Positions 26,123 to 35,840 of a DNA stretch of 64,000 bases are shown one piece after another. The position numbers and the translations under genes were made by a program. The stretch spans positions 1,674,001-1,738,000 of the forward strand of contig OZ242360.1 in assembly GCA_965208775.1 (NCBI GenBank). The letters run 5' to 3'. The notes under the pieces are model-generated. The model had not been told where the DNA came from. It worked only from the letters and a program-made list of their open reading frames with translations, and searched no databases. Origin of the DNA: JAPOVO01 sp026708165 (GTDB taxonomy: Bacteria; Chloroflexota; UBA11872; VXNJ01). The first letter of the stretch is position 1, and each line of letters opens with the position of its first letter.

Positions 26123-26506
26123 GGTCGCCTCCCTTACCGTCGCTAGTTCGGAAACTGAATCAGTTTGGTGCCGATCGCCGTATAACTTTGAATCCGAAAG
26201 ACAGCAAAACCCACCCGTGGGGAAGGATGGGTTATTAGCGATAACGCCTGCTTCAGCAACGTGATGTGCGGTCCTTTCGACAGTGGAAAGGCCGACACGT
26301 CGATGTAGCCGACCGCAAGAACAGGAACCAAGGGAAGTGTATGTTTAGCCTGGTACCGTGTCAATGGATCGCAGTGGTTAAGTGCGCACAAAAACGCGCT
26401 CGTTGGATGCATTTGAGGGACGTTAGGGTCCGATAAATATGAGCATGTGCCAGGTATGTCCGGATCACCCGGCGGCGCGTGAAACCATGTCGGGGACCGC
26501 GCCGTC
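26123..26506. other. Intergenic region upstream of murD
   Basis: No known gene or RNA is recognised. A 23-residue frame at 26439-26510 (CQVCPDH motif) ends overlapping the murD GTG (GTGA) and could act as a translational leader, but it is too short to trust. Confidence 0.4.
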
Positions 26507-27829
26507 GTGAAGCAGGCCGTCGATTACACGGGACGGAACGTGCTGGTGATGGGCCTCGGTCTGCACGGCGGCGGAGTGGGCATAGCCCGCTTTCTCGCTT
26601 CGCGCGGCGCATTCGTCACAGTCACCGATCTCCGCTCGGAACAAGAGCTCCGCCCAAGCGTGAACGCGCTGGCGGAGCTGCCCATACGGTTTGTGCTGGG
26701 CGAGCACCGCGAGTCCGACTTCCGCCAGGTCGACATGGTCGTGCGCAATCCGGCGGTGCCCCTGGACTCGCCGTACCTGGCCACCGCCCGGCGGTCGGGC
26801 GTGCCCATCGAAATGGAGATGGGGCTGTTCCTTTCGGAATGGCCGCCCGCGCAGACTATCGGAGTAACGGGCACGCGGGGCAAGACGACCACCGCGACGT
26901 TCATACATCACCTGTTGCAGGCCCACGGAGCGGACACGGTCCTGGCCGGGAACATGCGCGTTTCCGCCGTCGGAATGCTAGATAGTCTGAAAGAAGACCA
27001 GACCGTCGTGCTGGAGCTGTCGAGCTGGCAGCTCGAGGGTCTCGACGAACACCGCATTTCGCCGGCGGTGGCGGTGGTGACGAACCTTCTGCCAGATCAC
27101 CTGAACCGGTACGAAGACATGGCTGCCTACGCCGAGGCCAAGAAGATAATCGTTCGCCATCAAAACCGCTCGGACCTGGCGGTCCTCAACCGCGAAAACG
27201 CCTACAGCAAGTCGTTCGCCGCCGCCACGCCCGCCGAGGTGTTGTGGTTCTCGCACGACGATGACCTGCCGGGCTGGGAGCGGGCGCGGGTATCGGGCGA
27301 CCACAACCGGGCCAACCTCGCCGCCGGAGTCCTTGCCGCGTCGAGATTCGACATCCCCCAAAGCACGCTGGAAGGCGCAATCGCCACCTTTCCCGGAGTG
27401 CCGTACAGGCAGGAGCTTGTCGCGGTCGTTGGGGGAGTTCGCTACGTGAACGACTCGACCTCCACCACTCCCGACGCGACCCTGGCCGCGCTATCCACCC
27501 TGGACGGTCGGATAGTCCTGATCGCCGGCGGTTCTGACAAGGGGCTGAGCTTTCTGGCGCTGGCGACGCGGATCGGAAGTCTCGGCGAGCGCATCGGCCG
27601 CGTCATGCTGCTGACGGGAGCCGGGACCGAGGCCCTTGAGCCGTTGCTGCCCCCGCATGTTTGCAGCCATGTCGAGGACATGGAAGACGCCGTGCGGCAG
27701 GCCGCCGAGATCGCGCGACCGGGCGATACGGTGCTGCTCTCGCCCGCGTGCGCGTCGTTCGGTCAGTTTGCCAACGAATTCGACAGGGGCGACCAGTTCA
27801 ATCGAGCGGTCGAGCGGCTGAAACGCTGA
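26507..27829 (+). CDS. murD: UDP-N-acetylmuramoylalanine--D-glutamate ligase MurD
   Basis: 440 residues, GTG start. N-terminal Rossmann part VLVMGLGLHGGGVGIARFL; the ATP site GVTGTRGKTTTATFIHHLL; NLLPDHLNRY; C-terminal DNHRANL-like SGDHNRANLAAG and VNDSTSTTPDATLAAL. It adds D-Glu to UDP-MurNAc-L-Ala in peptidoglycan synthesis. It stands alone here, away from the other mur genes. Confidence 0.92.
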   Translation: MKQAVDYTGRNVLVMGLGLHGGGVGIARFLASRGAFVTVTDLRSEQELRPSVNALAELPIRFVLGEHRESDFRQVDMVVRNPAVPLDSPYLATARRSGVPIEMEMGLFLSEWPPAQTIGVTGTRGKTTTATFIHHLLQAHGADTVLAGNMRVSAVGMLDSLKEDQTVVLELSSWQLEGLDEHRISPAVAVVTNLLPDHLNRYEDMAAYAEAKKIIVRHQNRSDLAVLNRENAYSKSFAAATPAEVLWFSHDDDLPGWERARVSGDHNRANLAAGVLAASRFDIPQSTLEGAIATFPGVPYRQELVAVVGGVRYVNDSTSTTPDATLAALSTLDGRIVLIAGGSDKGLSFLALATRIGSLGERIGRVMLLTGAGTEALEPLLPPHVCSHVEDMEDAVRQAAEIARPGDTVLLSPACASFGQFANEFDRGDQFNRAVERLKR

Positions 27830-27893
27830 ACGAGTCTTGCCGATCAGTCCATTCGAATCCATTGGCGGCTCGCGGCGGTGGGGTGAGGGCGTC

Positions 27894-28631
27894 TTGACCG
27901 TTCTGGTCATCTCGGACGTTCACGCTAATTTGCAGGCGCTCGAAGCAGTGCTCGAAGCCGAGCCTGACGTGGATGCGATCTGGTGCCTTGGCGACCTGGT
28001 CGACTACGGCCCCAGTCCGAACGAGTGCATCGACGTAGTGCGGTCCATCGACGTGCTGTGCATTGCCGGAAACCACGACCGCGCGGCGACCGGCGACTTC
28101 GACATCTCGCTGTTCAATCGCGGCGCACGGCTCTGCTCCGAGTGGACGCAGAAGGTGTTGACAGACGACTCGAAGGAGTTCCTGCGGTCGCTGCGGCCGG
28201 TCCGGTTTATGGACAATATTCAGCTCGTGCACGGCAGTCCTCGCGACCCCGTCTTCGAATACATGTTCAATCTCGCGATCGCCGTTCCAAATTTCCGCCT
28301 GTTCAACGCCGACATGTGCATGGTGGGGCACACTCACGTGCCCGTTATATTCACGCGCCGGGACTGCGCGGGCGGTAGTCCTGAATACGATGTGACGGTT
28401 CCCGAACCGGGAAGGCCGGTCACGCTCGAGGGAGTAAAGTCGATTGTCAATCCCGGCAGCGTGGGGCAGCCCCGCGACGGCGACCCAGGAGCCGCCTACA
28501 TGCTGCTCAATCCCGAAAACCTGACCGTGACCCTGAAGCGGCAGAGCTACGACGTCGCCAAGACGCAGGAATTGATACGCCGGGCGCGGCTGCCAGGCCG
28601 GATGGCGGACCGCCTTGCGTACGGTTTGTAG
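27894..28631 (+). CDS. Metallophosphoesterase, YfcE/MJ0936-like
   Basis: 245 residues from TTG 27894, which has GGTGAGGG just upstream; a longer start at 27837 reads as non-conserved. Motifs: SDVHANLQAL (DxH), LGDLVDYGP (GDxxD), CIAGNHDRA (GNHD), HGSPRD and VGHTHVP (GHTH). A binuclear metal-dependent phosphodiesterase of the calcineurin fold; substrate unknown. Confidence 0.9.
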   Translation: MTVLVISDVHANLQALEAVLEAEPDVDAIWCLGDLVDYGPSPNECIDVVRSIDVLCIAGNHDRAATGDFDISLFNRGARLCSEWTQKVLTDDSKEFLRSLRPVRFMDNIQLVHGSPRDPVFEYMFNLAIAVPNFRLFNADMCMVGHTHVPVIFTRRDCAGGSPEYDVTVPEPGRPVTLEGVKSIVNPGSVGQPRDGDPGAAYMLLNPENLTVTLKRQSYDVAKTQELIRRARLPGRMADRLAYGL

Positions 28632-28649
28632 GAGCGTCGCCGCCGCGTC

Positions 28650-28660
28650 TGCTATAGAAT
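28650..28660 (+). promoter_or_regulatory. Extended -10 promoter
   Basis: TGCTATAGAAT is an extended -10 element (TGn plus TATAGA). Transcription would start at about 28664, ahead of the structured element and its terminator. No good -35 at 17 bases. Confidence 0.4.
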
Positions 28661-28663
28661 TGA

Positions 28664-28766
28664 GCCGGATGAACTGTTCTAATTCCTACGAATCGGTGAG
28701 CGGGTCATAAGCGGACCCGGCATTCACCTGACCGGCAGCGCCAGGCTGAGTCCTGGCGCTTTTTCG
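28664..28766 (+). ncRNA. Candidate structured small RNA or attenuator
   Basis: About 100 bases from an extended -10 to an intrinsic terminator. GGTGA (28695-28699) can pair with TCACC (28724-28728), enclosing CGGGTC/GACCCG (28701-28706 with 28714-28719) and the loop ATAAGCG. The terminator stem follows nine bases later. The arrangement fits either a free small RNA or a leader that controls the SWIM gene downstream. I do not recognise the family. Confidence 0.45.
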
Positions 28767-28770
28767 TTTT
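28737..28770 (+). terminator. Rho-independent terminator
   Basis: AGCGCCAGG and CCTGGCGCT form a perfect nine-base-pair stem with loop CTGAGT, followed by TTTTCGTTTT. It lies 23 bases before the start of the SWIM gene, so it ends transcription from upstream or acts as an attenuator. Confidence 0.85.
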
Positions 28771-28792
28771 AGTCGAAGAGAGGAGAGCCGAC

Positions 28793-29065
28793 TTGCAGTC
28801 AAGTCTCATCGGAAAAATCGACAAGGCCAACCGCTACGCCCGCGAACCCGAACGCGTCAGTTTCAGCAGTTTCGAAGCCAGCTTCGCGGGGGGAAGCGAC
28901 GACCATACGGTCAGGTATTCCGAGGGCCAGTGGGACTGCACTTGCAACTTCTTCAGCGCGTGGCGCGTCTGCTCCCACAGCATGGCGATGGAAAAGCTGT
29001 TGGATAACATGGTGACGATCCAGTCGACCGAGGTTCTCCACGCCGGAAGCACAGCCGACGGCTAA
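28793..29065 (+). CDS. Small SWIM zinc-finger protein
   Basis: 90 residues from TTG with AGAGGAGAG just upstream. The SWIM motif CxCx(n)CxH is C49, C51, C60, H62 in WDCTCNFFSAWRVCSHSMAME. SWIM fingers bind DNA or proteins; small single-finger versions are of unknown role. Its stop lies close before, and in another phase from, the YgjP-like peptidase gene. Confidence 0.75.
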   Translation: MQSSLIGKIDKANRYAREPERVSFSSFEASFAGGSDDHTVRYSEGQWDCTCNFFSAWRVCSHSMAMEKLLDNMVTIQSTEVLHAGSTADG

Positions 29066-29102
29066 AACTCGCAAGTCCACCCCCGGCGGTTTTGGCTCCG
29101 TT

Positions 29103-29618
29103 AGCGAGCTTCTCGACGCCGCCGGATGGACTCTCGAAGTAACCAAGAGCCCCCGGCGCAGGAAAACCATATCGGCCAGGCTCGACGGCTCGCGCCTGCG
29201 CGTCAGACTCCCCGCCAAGATATCGCGCGACGACGAGAACCGGATGATCCGCGACTTGTGCGAGCGGATGGCCCGGACCAACCGGATCGACCGCGCCGAA
29301 TCGGACCGGCTGCTTCTGGAAAGAGCCAGGCAACTGGATACCGAATATCTCTCGGGGAAGGCGAAGCCCACTGGCGCGCGCTTCTCGCCGAGGCTCACGT
29401 CGTCCTTCGGCAACGCGAATCTCCACACCGGGGTCATACAGGTCGCCGAGCGGCTGCGCCAGTCGCCGCAGTGGGTCATCGACTATCTGTTGATTCACGA
29501 AATGGCGCACTTGATCGTCCCCGGCCACTCCGCCGAGTTCTGGAGGCTCGTTGACCGCTACCGGTATGCTGAGCGGGCCAAGGGTTATCTGATCTGCATG
29601 TCCCAACTCGAAGACTGA
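29103..29618 (+). CDS. YgjP-like metallopeptidase (start unresolved)
   Basis: The peptidase part has HEMAHL (HExxH) in DYLLIHEMAHLIVPGHS and a C-terminal FWRLVDRYRYAERAKGY. The family N-terminus, LEVTKSPRRRKTISARLDGS and LRVRLPAKISRDD, is encoded from about 29130, but the first canonical start is ATG 29244 and there is no ATG/GTG/TTG in frame back to a stop inside the SWIM gene. Either an unusual start codon, a +1 shift from the SWIM gene at GGCTAAAAC (29060), or an indel explains this. Coordinates begin where conserved coding is credible. Confidence 0.75.
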   Translation, partial: SELLDAAGWTLEVTKSPRRRKTISARLDGSRLRVRLPAKISRDDENRMIRDLCERMARTNRIDRAESDRLLLERARQLDTEYLSGKAKPTGARFSPRLTSSFGNANLHTGVIQVAERLRQSPQWVIDYLLIHEMAHLIVPGHSAEFWRLVDRYRYAERAKGYLICMSQLED

Positions 29619-29625
29619 TGTCGCC

Positions 29626-30126
29626 ATGGCCAGGAAGAAAAAATCGTCAGGAACGGGCCGCGCCAACGGCGCCGGGCGCAATCTTGCCGTCAACCGCCGC
29701 GCCAGGTACGACTACGAAATCGTCGACCGGCTGGAGGCCGGGCTCGTGCTCACCGGCACCGAGATCAAGTCGATACGCGGCGGATCGGTCAGCCTGCGCG
29801 AAGGCTACGTTCAGGTCTCACGCGGCGAGGCGTACCTGCACGGAGTCCACATAGGCCGCTACAAGCCCGCCGCCGAGAACAACCACGACCCGCTGCGTCC
29901 CCGCAAACTCCTGCTGCACGCCGCCGAGATAACCAGGCTGGAGCAGTCGCTGAACGCCCACCGCTACACGGCGGTCCCGCTGCGGATGTATCTGTCGAAC
30001 GGCCGGGCGAAGCTGGAAATCGGCGTGGGACGCGGCCTTAAGCGGTTCGACAAGCGGGAGCGCCAGGCCGAGCGCGACGCCAAACGCCAGATCGAGCGCC
30101 AGCTCGGCCGCCTGCGGAAGGAATGA
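29626..30126 (+). CDS. smpB: SsrA-binding protein SmpB
   Basis: 166 residues. NRRARYDYEIVDRLEAGLVL, GTEIKSIRGGSVSLREGY, HIGRYKPAAENNHDPLRPRKLLL and a C-terminal basic tail (KRFDKRERQAERDAKRQIER) match SmpB. It delivers tmRNA to stalled ribosomes; the tmRNA gene lies 350 bases downstream. Confidence 0.95.
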   Translation: MARKKKSSGTGRANGAGRNLAVNRRARYDYEIVDRLEAGLVLTGTEIKSIRGGSVSLREGYVQVSRGEAYLHGVHIGRYKPAAENNHDPLRPRKLLLHAAEITRLEQSLNAHRYTAVPLRMYLSNGRAKLEIGVGRGLKRFDKRERQAERDAKRQIERQLGRLRKE

Positions 30127-30475
30127 TCCCCGCCGCCAACCGCCCTCCCTCCTCTAGTCGTACGCGATCAGCCGGTGGTAGCGTTGGCTAAATGGAGCAC
30201 GATATCGAGCGGACTGGGTGGACCCGGTACACCCCGTTTACCCCATCGTCAAACACCCCGATTTTCAAATCTCACAGGGTAGCTTTCACAGATGTTTATG
30301 AAAACCATTCCTCCTGCCCCCGTCCGAATTACGCGAATCAGCCCCTTTTGCCGGGAGCCGGACTCTCAGCCACACCTGCGCGCATAGCGATTCTGTCGAA
30401 CCGCACACATGAGCAGACTTGACCAGTACAGGGTCTTGATAGAGGGCCGATCCCGTTAGATAATGAAGAAATCAA
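30127..30475 (+). promoter_or_regulatory. Intergenic region with the ssrA promoter
   Basis: No gene is seen. TTGATA at 30436-30441 and GATAAT at 30459-30464 are 17 bases apart, about ten bases before the tmRNA 5-prime end, an excellent promoter for ssrA. Confidence 0.7.
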
Positions 30476-30831
30476 GGGGATGCAGGGTTTCGACAGGGAC
30501 TCGAGGCTTTCTCTGCAGGTCGAGGATGCCGAAGCCTCGTAAATCATGCGGCAAAAACTGACTGGCGAACAGGAACTCGCTCTCGCCGCCTAAGCTTTAG
30601 GCGCGACGTCCGTTCCGGGTAGACCCCGGCGCTTGGAAACGGGCGACAATTAGTCGGGATGACGCCGGCCCCGACGCCCGTTAGGGCCGGAAGAGAACTC
30701 TCCGGGCTGGCCGGCTGCAACGTTGTCCGTTTTAGTGACAGCCGGCGAGACAGATAAAACGGTCTAAACCTGTAGACGGGATCAGTCGGAAGTTCCTGGA
30801 CGGGGCGTTCAACTCGCCCCCATCTCCACCA
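30476..30831 (+). ncRNA. ssrA: Transfer-messenger RNA
   Basis: 356 bases. The 5-prime end GGGGATG pairs with CATCTCC before the encoded ACCA end (30828-30831). GCAGGGTTTCGACAGG follows the first strand as usual, and the T arm GGGGCGTTCAACTCGCCCC precedes the acceptor strand. The tag frame runs 30546-30593, encoding MRQKLTGEQELALAA and stop TAA. The end LALAA is the standard degradation tag. Together with smpB it rescues stalled ribosomes. Confidence 0.93.
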
Positions 30832-30947
30832 TTTAGGCGCGGTCCGGTTGCGGTTGCCTCCGAATCGGCGCTTCCCGTCTAAAATCCAAGTGCATGTCTA
30901 CGCGGACACTCGCCTCGCGAGCAGTTTGACGCAAAGGGAGCAACCTC

Positions 30948-32090
30948 ATGTCCGCAACTGAAACGAAAGTAACTACGAAACCTCTACATCTTCCAAGCTT
31001 GGCAATTAAGGGATTCCGGGGAATCAATAAGCTTTCGATCTCACGGCTGGGTCGCGTGACGCTGCTCGCCGGCAAGAACGGCGTGGGAAAGACGACCGTT
31101 CTTGAAGCTGTGCGCCTTTATGCCGCACGAGGCCGTTACGGTGTTCTAGGGAATATATTGCGAAACCGCGAAGAACTGACTTACAACGACGACGAAGATG
31201 GTCGTCAAACTCCTCCGCCGAATTGGGATGCTCTGTTCTTCGGCAGAGACATCTCATCAGACGCGCTCATCTCAATAGGGCCAGTGAGCAACAACTCAAA
31301 GAGCAGTGTCGAGATAGGTACGTTTCTTGAAGGAGAAGTTGGGCAGCAGGGAAGTCTCTTTCCCGAGTTCTATCCAGACCCAGACGGCGACATGCGTATG
31401 CTCCGGGTCAGATTTCATGGCAGACAGCGGTCCGTTCCAATGTTGCGTCCGGAGAACTACCCAATTAGCGGTTTGCGTCACAGACCGCGTTTGGACGAGG
31501 ATGAATTTCCGCCCCAGATCCCCTGTGCCTCTCTGGGACCGAGCGTTCTAACTAATCAGATTATGGCCGGATTCTGGGATGAGGTGGCTCTTACCGACCA
31601 TGAGGACCGTGGGGTTCAGGCGCTGCAATTTATGTTCGGTGACACCGTGCAGCGTGTTGCAATGATAGGCAACGACAGACGAGGTCTCTATGTGCGGCGG
31701 GCGGTTGTCAAGCTGAAGGGACATGACGGCCGGGTCCCACTTAAGAGTCTCGGCGACGGGGCTGTGCGCATATTTGGAGTTGCGTTGGCACTGGCTAACA
31801 GTGGTGATGGGTTTCTGGTCATCGACGAAGCTGAAAACGGTATCCACTATTCCGTGCAGCGCGACTACTGGAAGATGATCCTCAAAACCGCGCATGAGAA
31901 CAACGTGCAGGTTCTCGCGACGACGCATAGCTGGGACTGTGTTGTAGGTTTTGCTCAAGCCGCAATGGAGTTGAAGGAGATCGATGCGGCACACGTTCGC
32001 CTCCAGAGAGAACTAGGCCAGATTCGTGCGGTGGAATACTCCGAATCAGATCTCGCGGTAGCGGCCAGGCAGGGCATCGAGGTTAGATAG
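30948..32090 (+). CDS. AAA ATPase of a defence-type pair (OLD/AriA-like)
   Basis: 380 residues; AAAGGGAG lies nine bases before ATG. SMC/ABC-like ATPase: FRGINKLSI near the start, Walker A GKNGVGKT at 42-49, a long insert, a signature-like KSLGDGAVRIFGVALALAN, Walker B GFLVIDEAENGIH and switch LATTHSW. This is the AAA15/AAA21 layout of OLD, Gabija and PARIS (AriA) ATPases. The next gene, three bases on, encodes a TOPRIM-like protein, so the two probably form one defence complex. Confidence 0.8.
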   Translation: MSATETKVTTKPLHLPSLAIKGFRGINKLSISRLGRVTLLAGKNGVGKTTVLEAVRLYAARGRYGVLGNILRNREELTYNDDEDGRQTPPPNWDALFFGRDISSDALISIGPVSNNSKSSVEIGTFLEGEVGQQGSLFPEFYPDPDGDMRMLRVRFHGRQRSVPMLRPENYPISGLRHRPRLDEDEFPPQIPCASLGPSVLTNQIMAGFWDEVALTDHEDRGVQALQFMFGDTVQRVAMIGNDRRGLYVRRAVVKLKGHDGRVPLKSLGDGAVRIFGVALALANSGDGFLVIDEAENGIHYSVQRDYWKMILKTAHENNVQVLATTHSWDCVVGFAQAAMELKEIDAAHVRLQRELGQIRAVEYSESDLAVAARQGIEVR

Positions 32091-32093
32091 CCT

Positions 32094-32712
32094 TTGAGCC
32101 GACCGGTGAGCAGACCGCCTCAGGCATTGTCCGATCGTCTTCTGATAGTCGAGGGAAAGACTGACCTGCATTTCGTTCGGCATTTGCGTATGGCCCATAC
32201 GTCAGTTCCGCGCTTCTGCATCGAGGACAAAGGCAGTGTGAGTGAGCTACTTGATTCTATTGGCCTTGAAATCAGAGCTGAGAATCGAAGGGCGCTTGGA
32301 ATCCTCGTTGATGCGAACGATGACCTACGAGCACGCTGGGATGCTATAAGTGATCGGCTTCGCCGAGACGGCATTCAAACGCCTGCGATTCCCGATTCGG
32401 CAGGAACGACTATTGACACCGCTGACAAGCCGCGCATTGGCATTTGGCTCATGCCGGACAACCAGTCAATGGGCGAACTTGAAGACTTTGTCGCGAAAAT
32501 GATCCCTAACGGCGATCCGGTTTGGCCGCGATCTAGAAGCTACATAGACGGCATCCCAATAACAGACAGGAAGTTCAAGGGGAAGAAGACGCTTAGAGCC
32601 AAAGTCTACGCTTGGTTGGCAGCCAGAGAAGACCCAAGACGCATGGGGCAGGCAATTTATGCGAGAGACTTGAACGTCAACGGCCCTCTCTGCCAGAAAT
32701 TCGTCGACTGGC

Positions 32713-32732
<20 letters not shown>
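32094..32732 (+). CDS. TOPRIM-like DUF3226/DUF4435 effector
   Basis: 212 residues; starts TTG 32094 or GTG 32106. The N-terminal LLIVEGKTDLHFVRHL supplies the TOPRIM Glu, and ALGILVDANDDLRARW an Asp motif; LYS/ARG-rich KFKGKKTLRAKVYAWLAARED follows. Paired with the upstream AAA ATPase it recalls AriB in PARIS, where the TOPRIM protein is the nuclease-type effector. Its end overlaps the convergent hsdMS gene by 20 bases. Confidence 0.75.
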
Positions 32733-35226
<2,494 letters not shown>

Positions 35227-35265
35227 CGATCAAGTCTCAAGCTATCGACACTCCGCCCGGATTGC

Positions 35266-35514
35266 TCAAACAGGAATCTGGAAGGATCGTCCCAAGGGGT
35301 CGAACTCCTCGACTTCGTGGCTGGCGAGTTTTTTGCGAATTTGCTCGAAACGGCTGACTGTCTGCTTCGAGTACAGGCGTTCACCGCAGCGTAAGCAGAC
35401 TTCGGCCCGAACTTCCACGGTTGCCAGATTGACGCCTCCGCGCAGGAGCTTCTCGACTTCCTTCTCAGTCAAATCGCCGCCGCACACGGGACACTTATTG
35501 AAGGGTTTCATCAA
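35266..35514 (-). CDS. YgiT-type zinc-finger antitoxin
   Basis: 82 residues. Two CxxC pairs: CPVCGG near the N-terminus and CLRCGE in the middle, the MqsA-N/YgiT zinc finger, then a short basic helix region. It overlaps the upstream toxin-like gene by 20 bases. Antitoxin of the DUF4258 pair by analogy. Confidence 0.85.
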   Translation of the reverse strand: MMKPFNKCPVCGGDLTEKEVEKLLRGGVNLATVEVRAEVCLRCGERLYSKQTVSRFEQIRKKLASHEVEEFDPLGRSFQIPV

Positions 35515-35836
35515 CTGGCCTCCTAGTTCGCCAATTCAGCCAACGCTTCGGGTCGGGCCGGTAGACCGTAATCAACGCGGCCCATCCGGTCGCTTGGTTG
35601 TAGGCCCAGACGCTGTGTACCGGCTCGTCGCTGAGCGTTTCTCCGTAAACCAAACAGCTAGGGTACGGTCTGTCATCGGGATAATCCTCAATTACCTCAC
35701 CGTGAAGCACACTGGTATAAATGTCGTCGAACGACAACCGGTCTGCTTGAGCTTCTTCATCAGCGTGGTCGGTGATACGGATCCGATCATGGCGTAGCGC
35801 TTCAATGATGCATTCGATGATACCGACGTTCGACAC
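35495..35836 (-). CDS. DUF4258 toxin-like protein
   Basis: 113 residues. ITDHADEEAQADRLSFDDIY, then GEVIEDYPDDRPYPSCLVYG and VHSVWAYN match DUF4258, a RelE-like fold often paired with a YgiT-type antitoxin. The pair sits between hsdR and hsdMS, all on one strand with gaps of 4 and 39 bases, so it belongs to the restriction operon. Confidence 0.85.
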   Translation of the reverse strand: MSNVGIIECIIEALRHDRIRITDHADEEAQADRLSFDDIYTSVLHGEVIEDYPDDRPYPSCLVYGETLSDEPVHSVWAYNQATGWAALITVYRPDPKRWLNWRTRRPVDETLQ

Positions 35837-35840
35837 CTGG

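Noticed and set aside
26143..26412. Minus-strand 89-codon frame upstream of murD
   Set aside because: No ribosome site, no family pattern and an unusual composition; likely non-coding.
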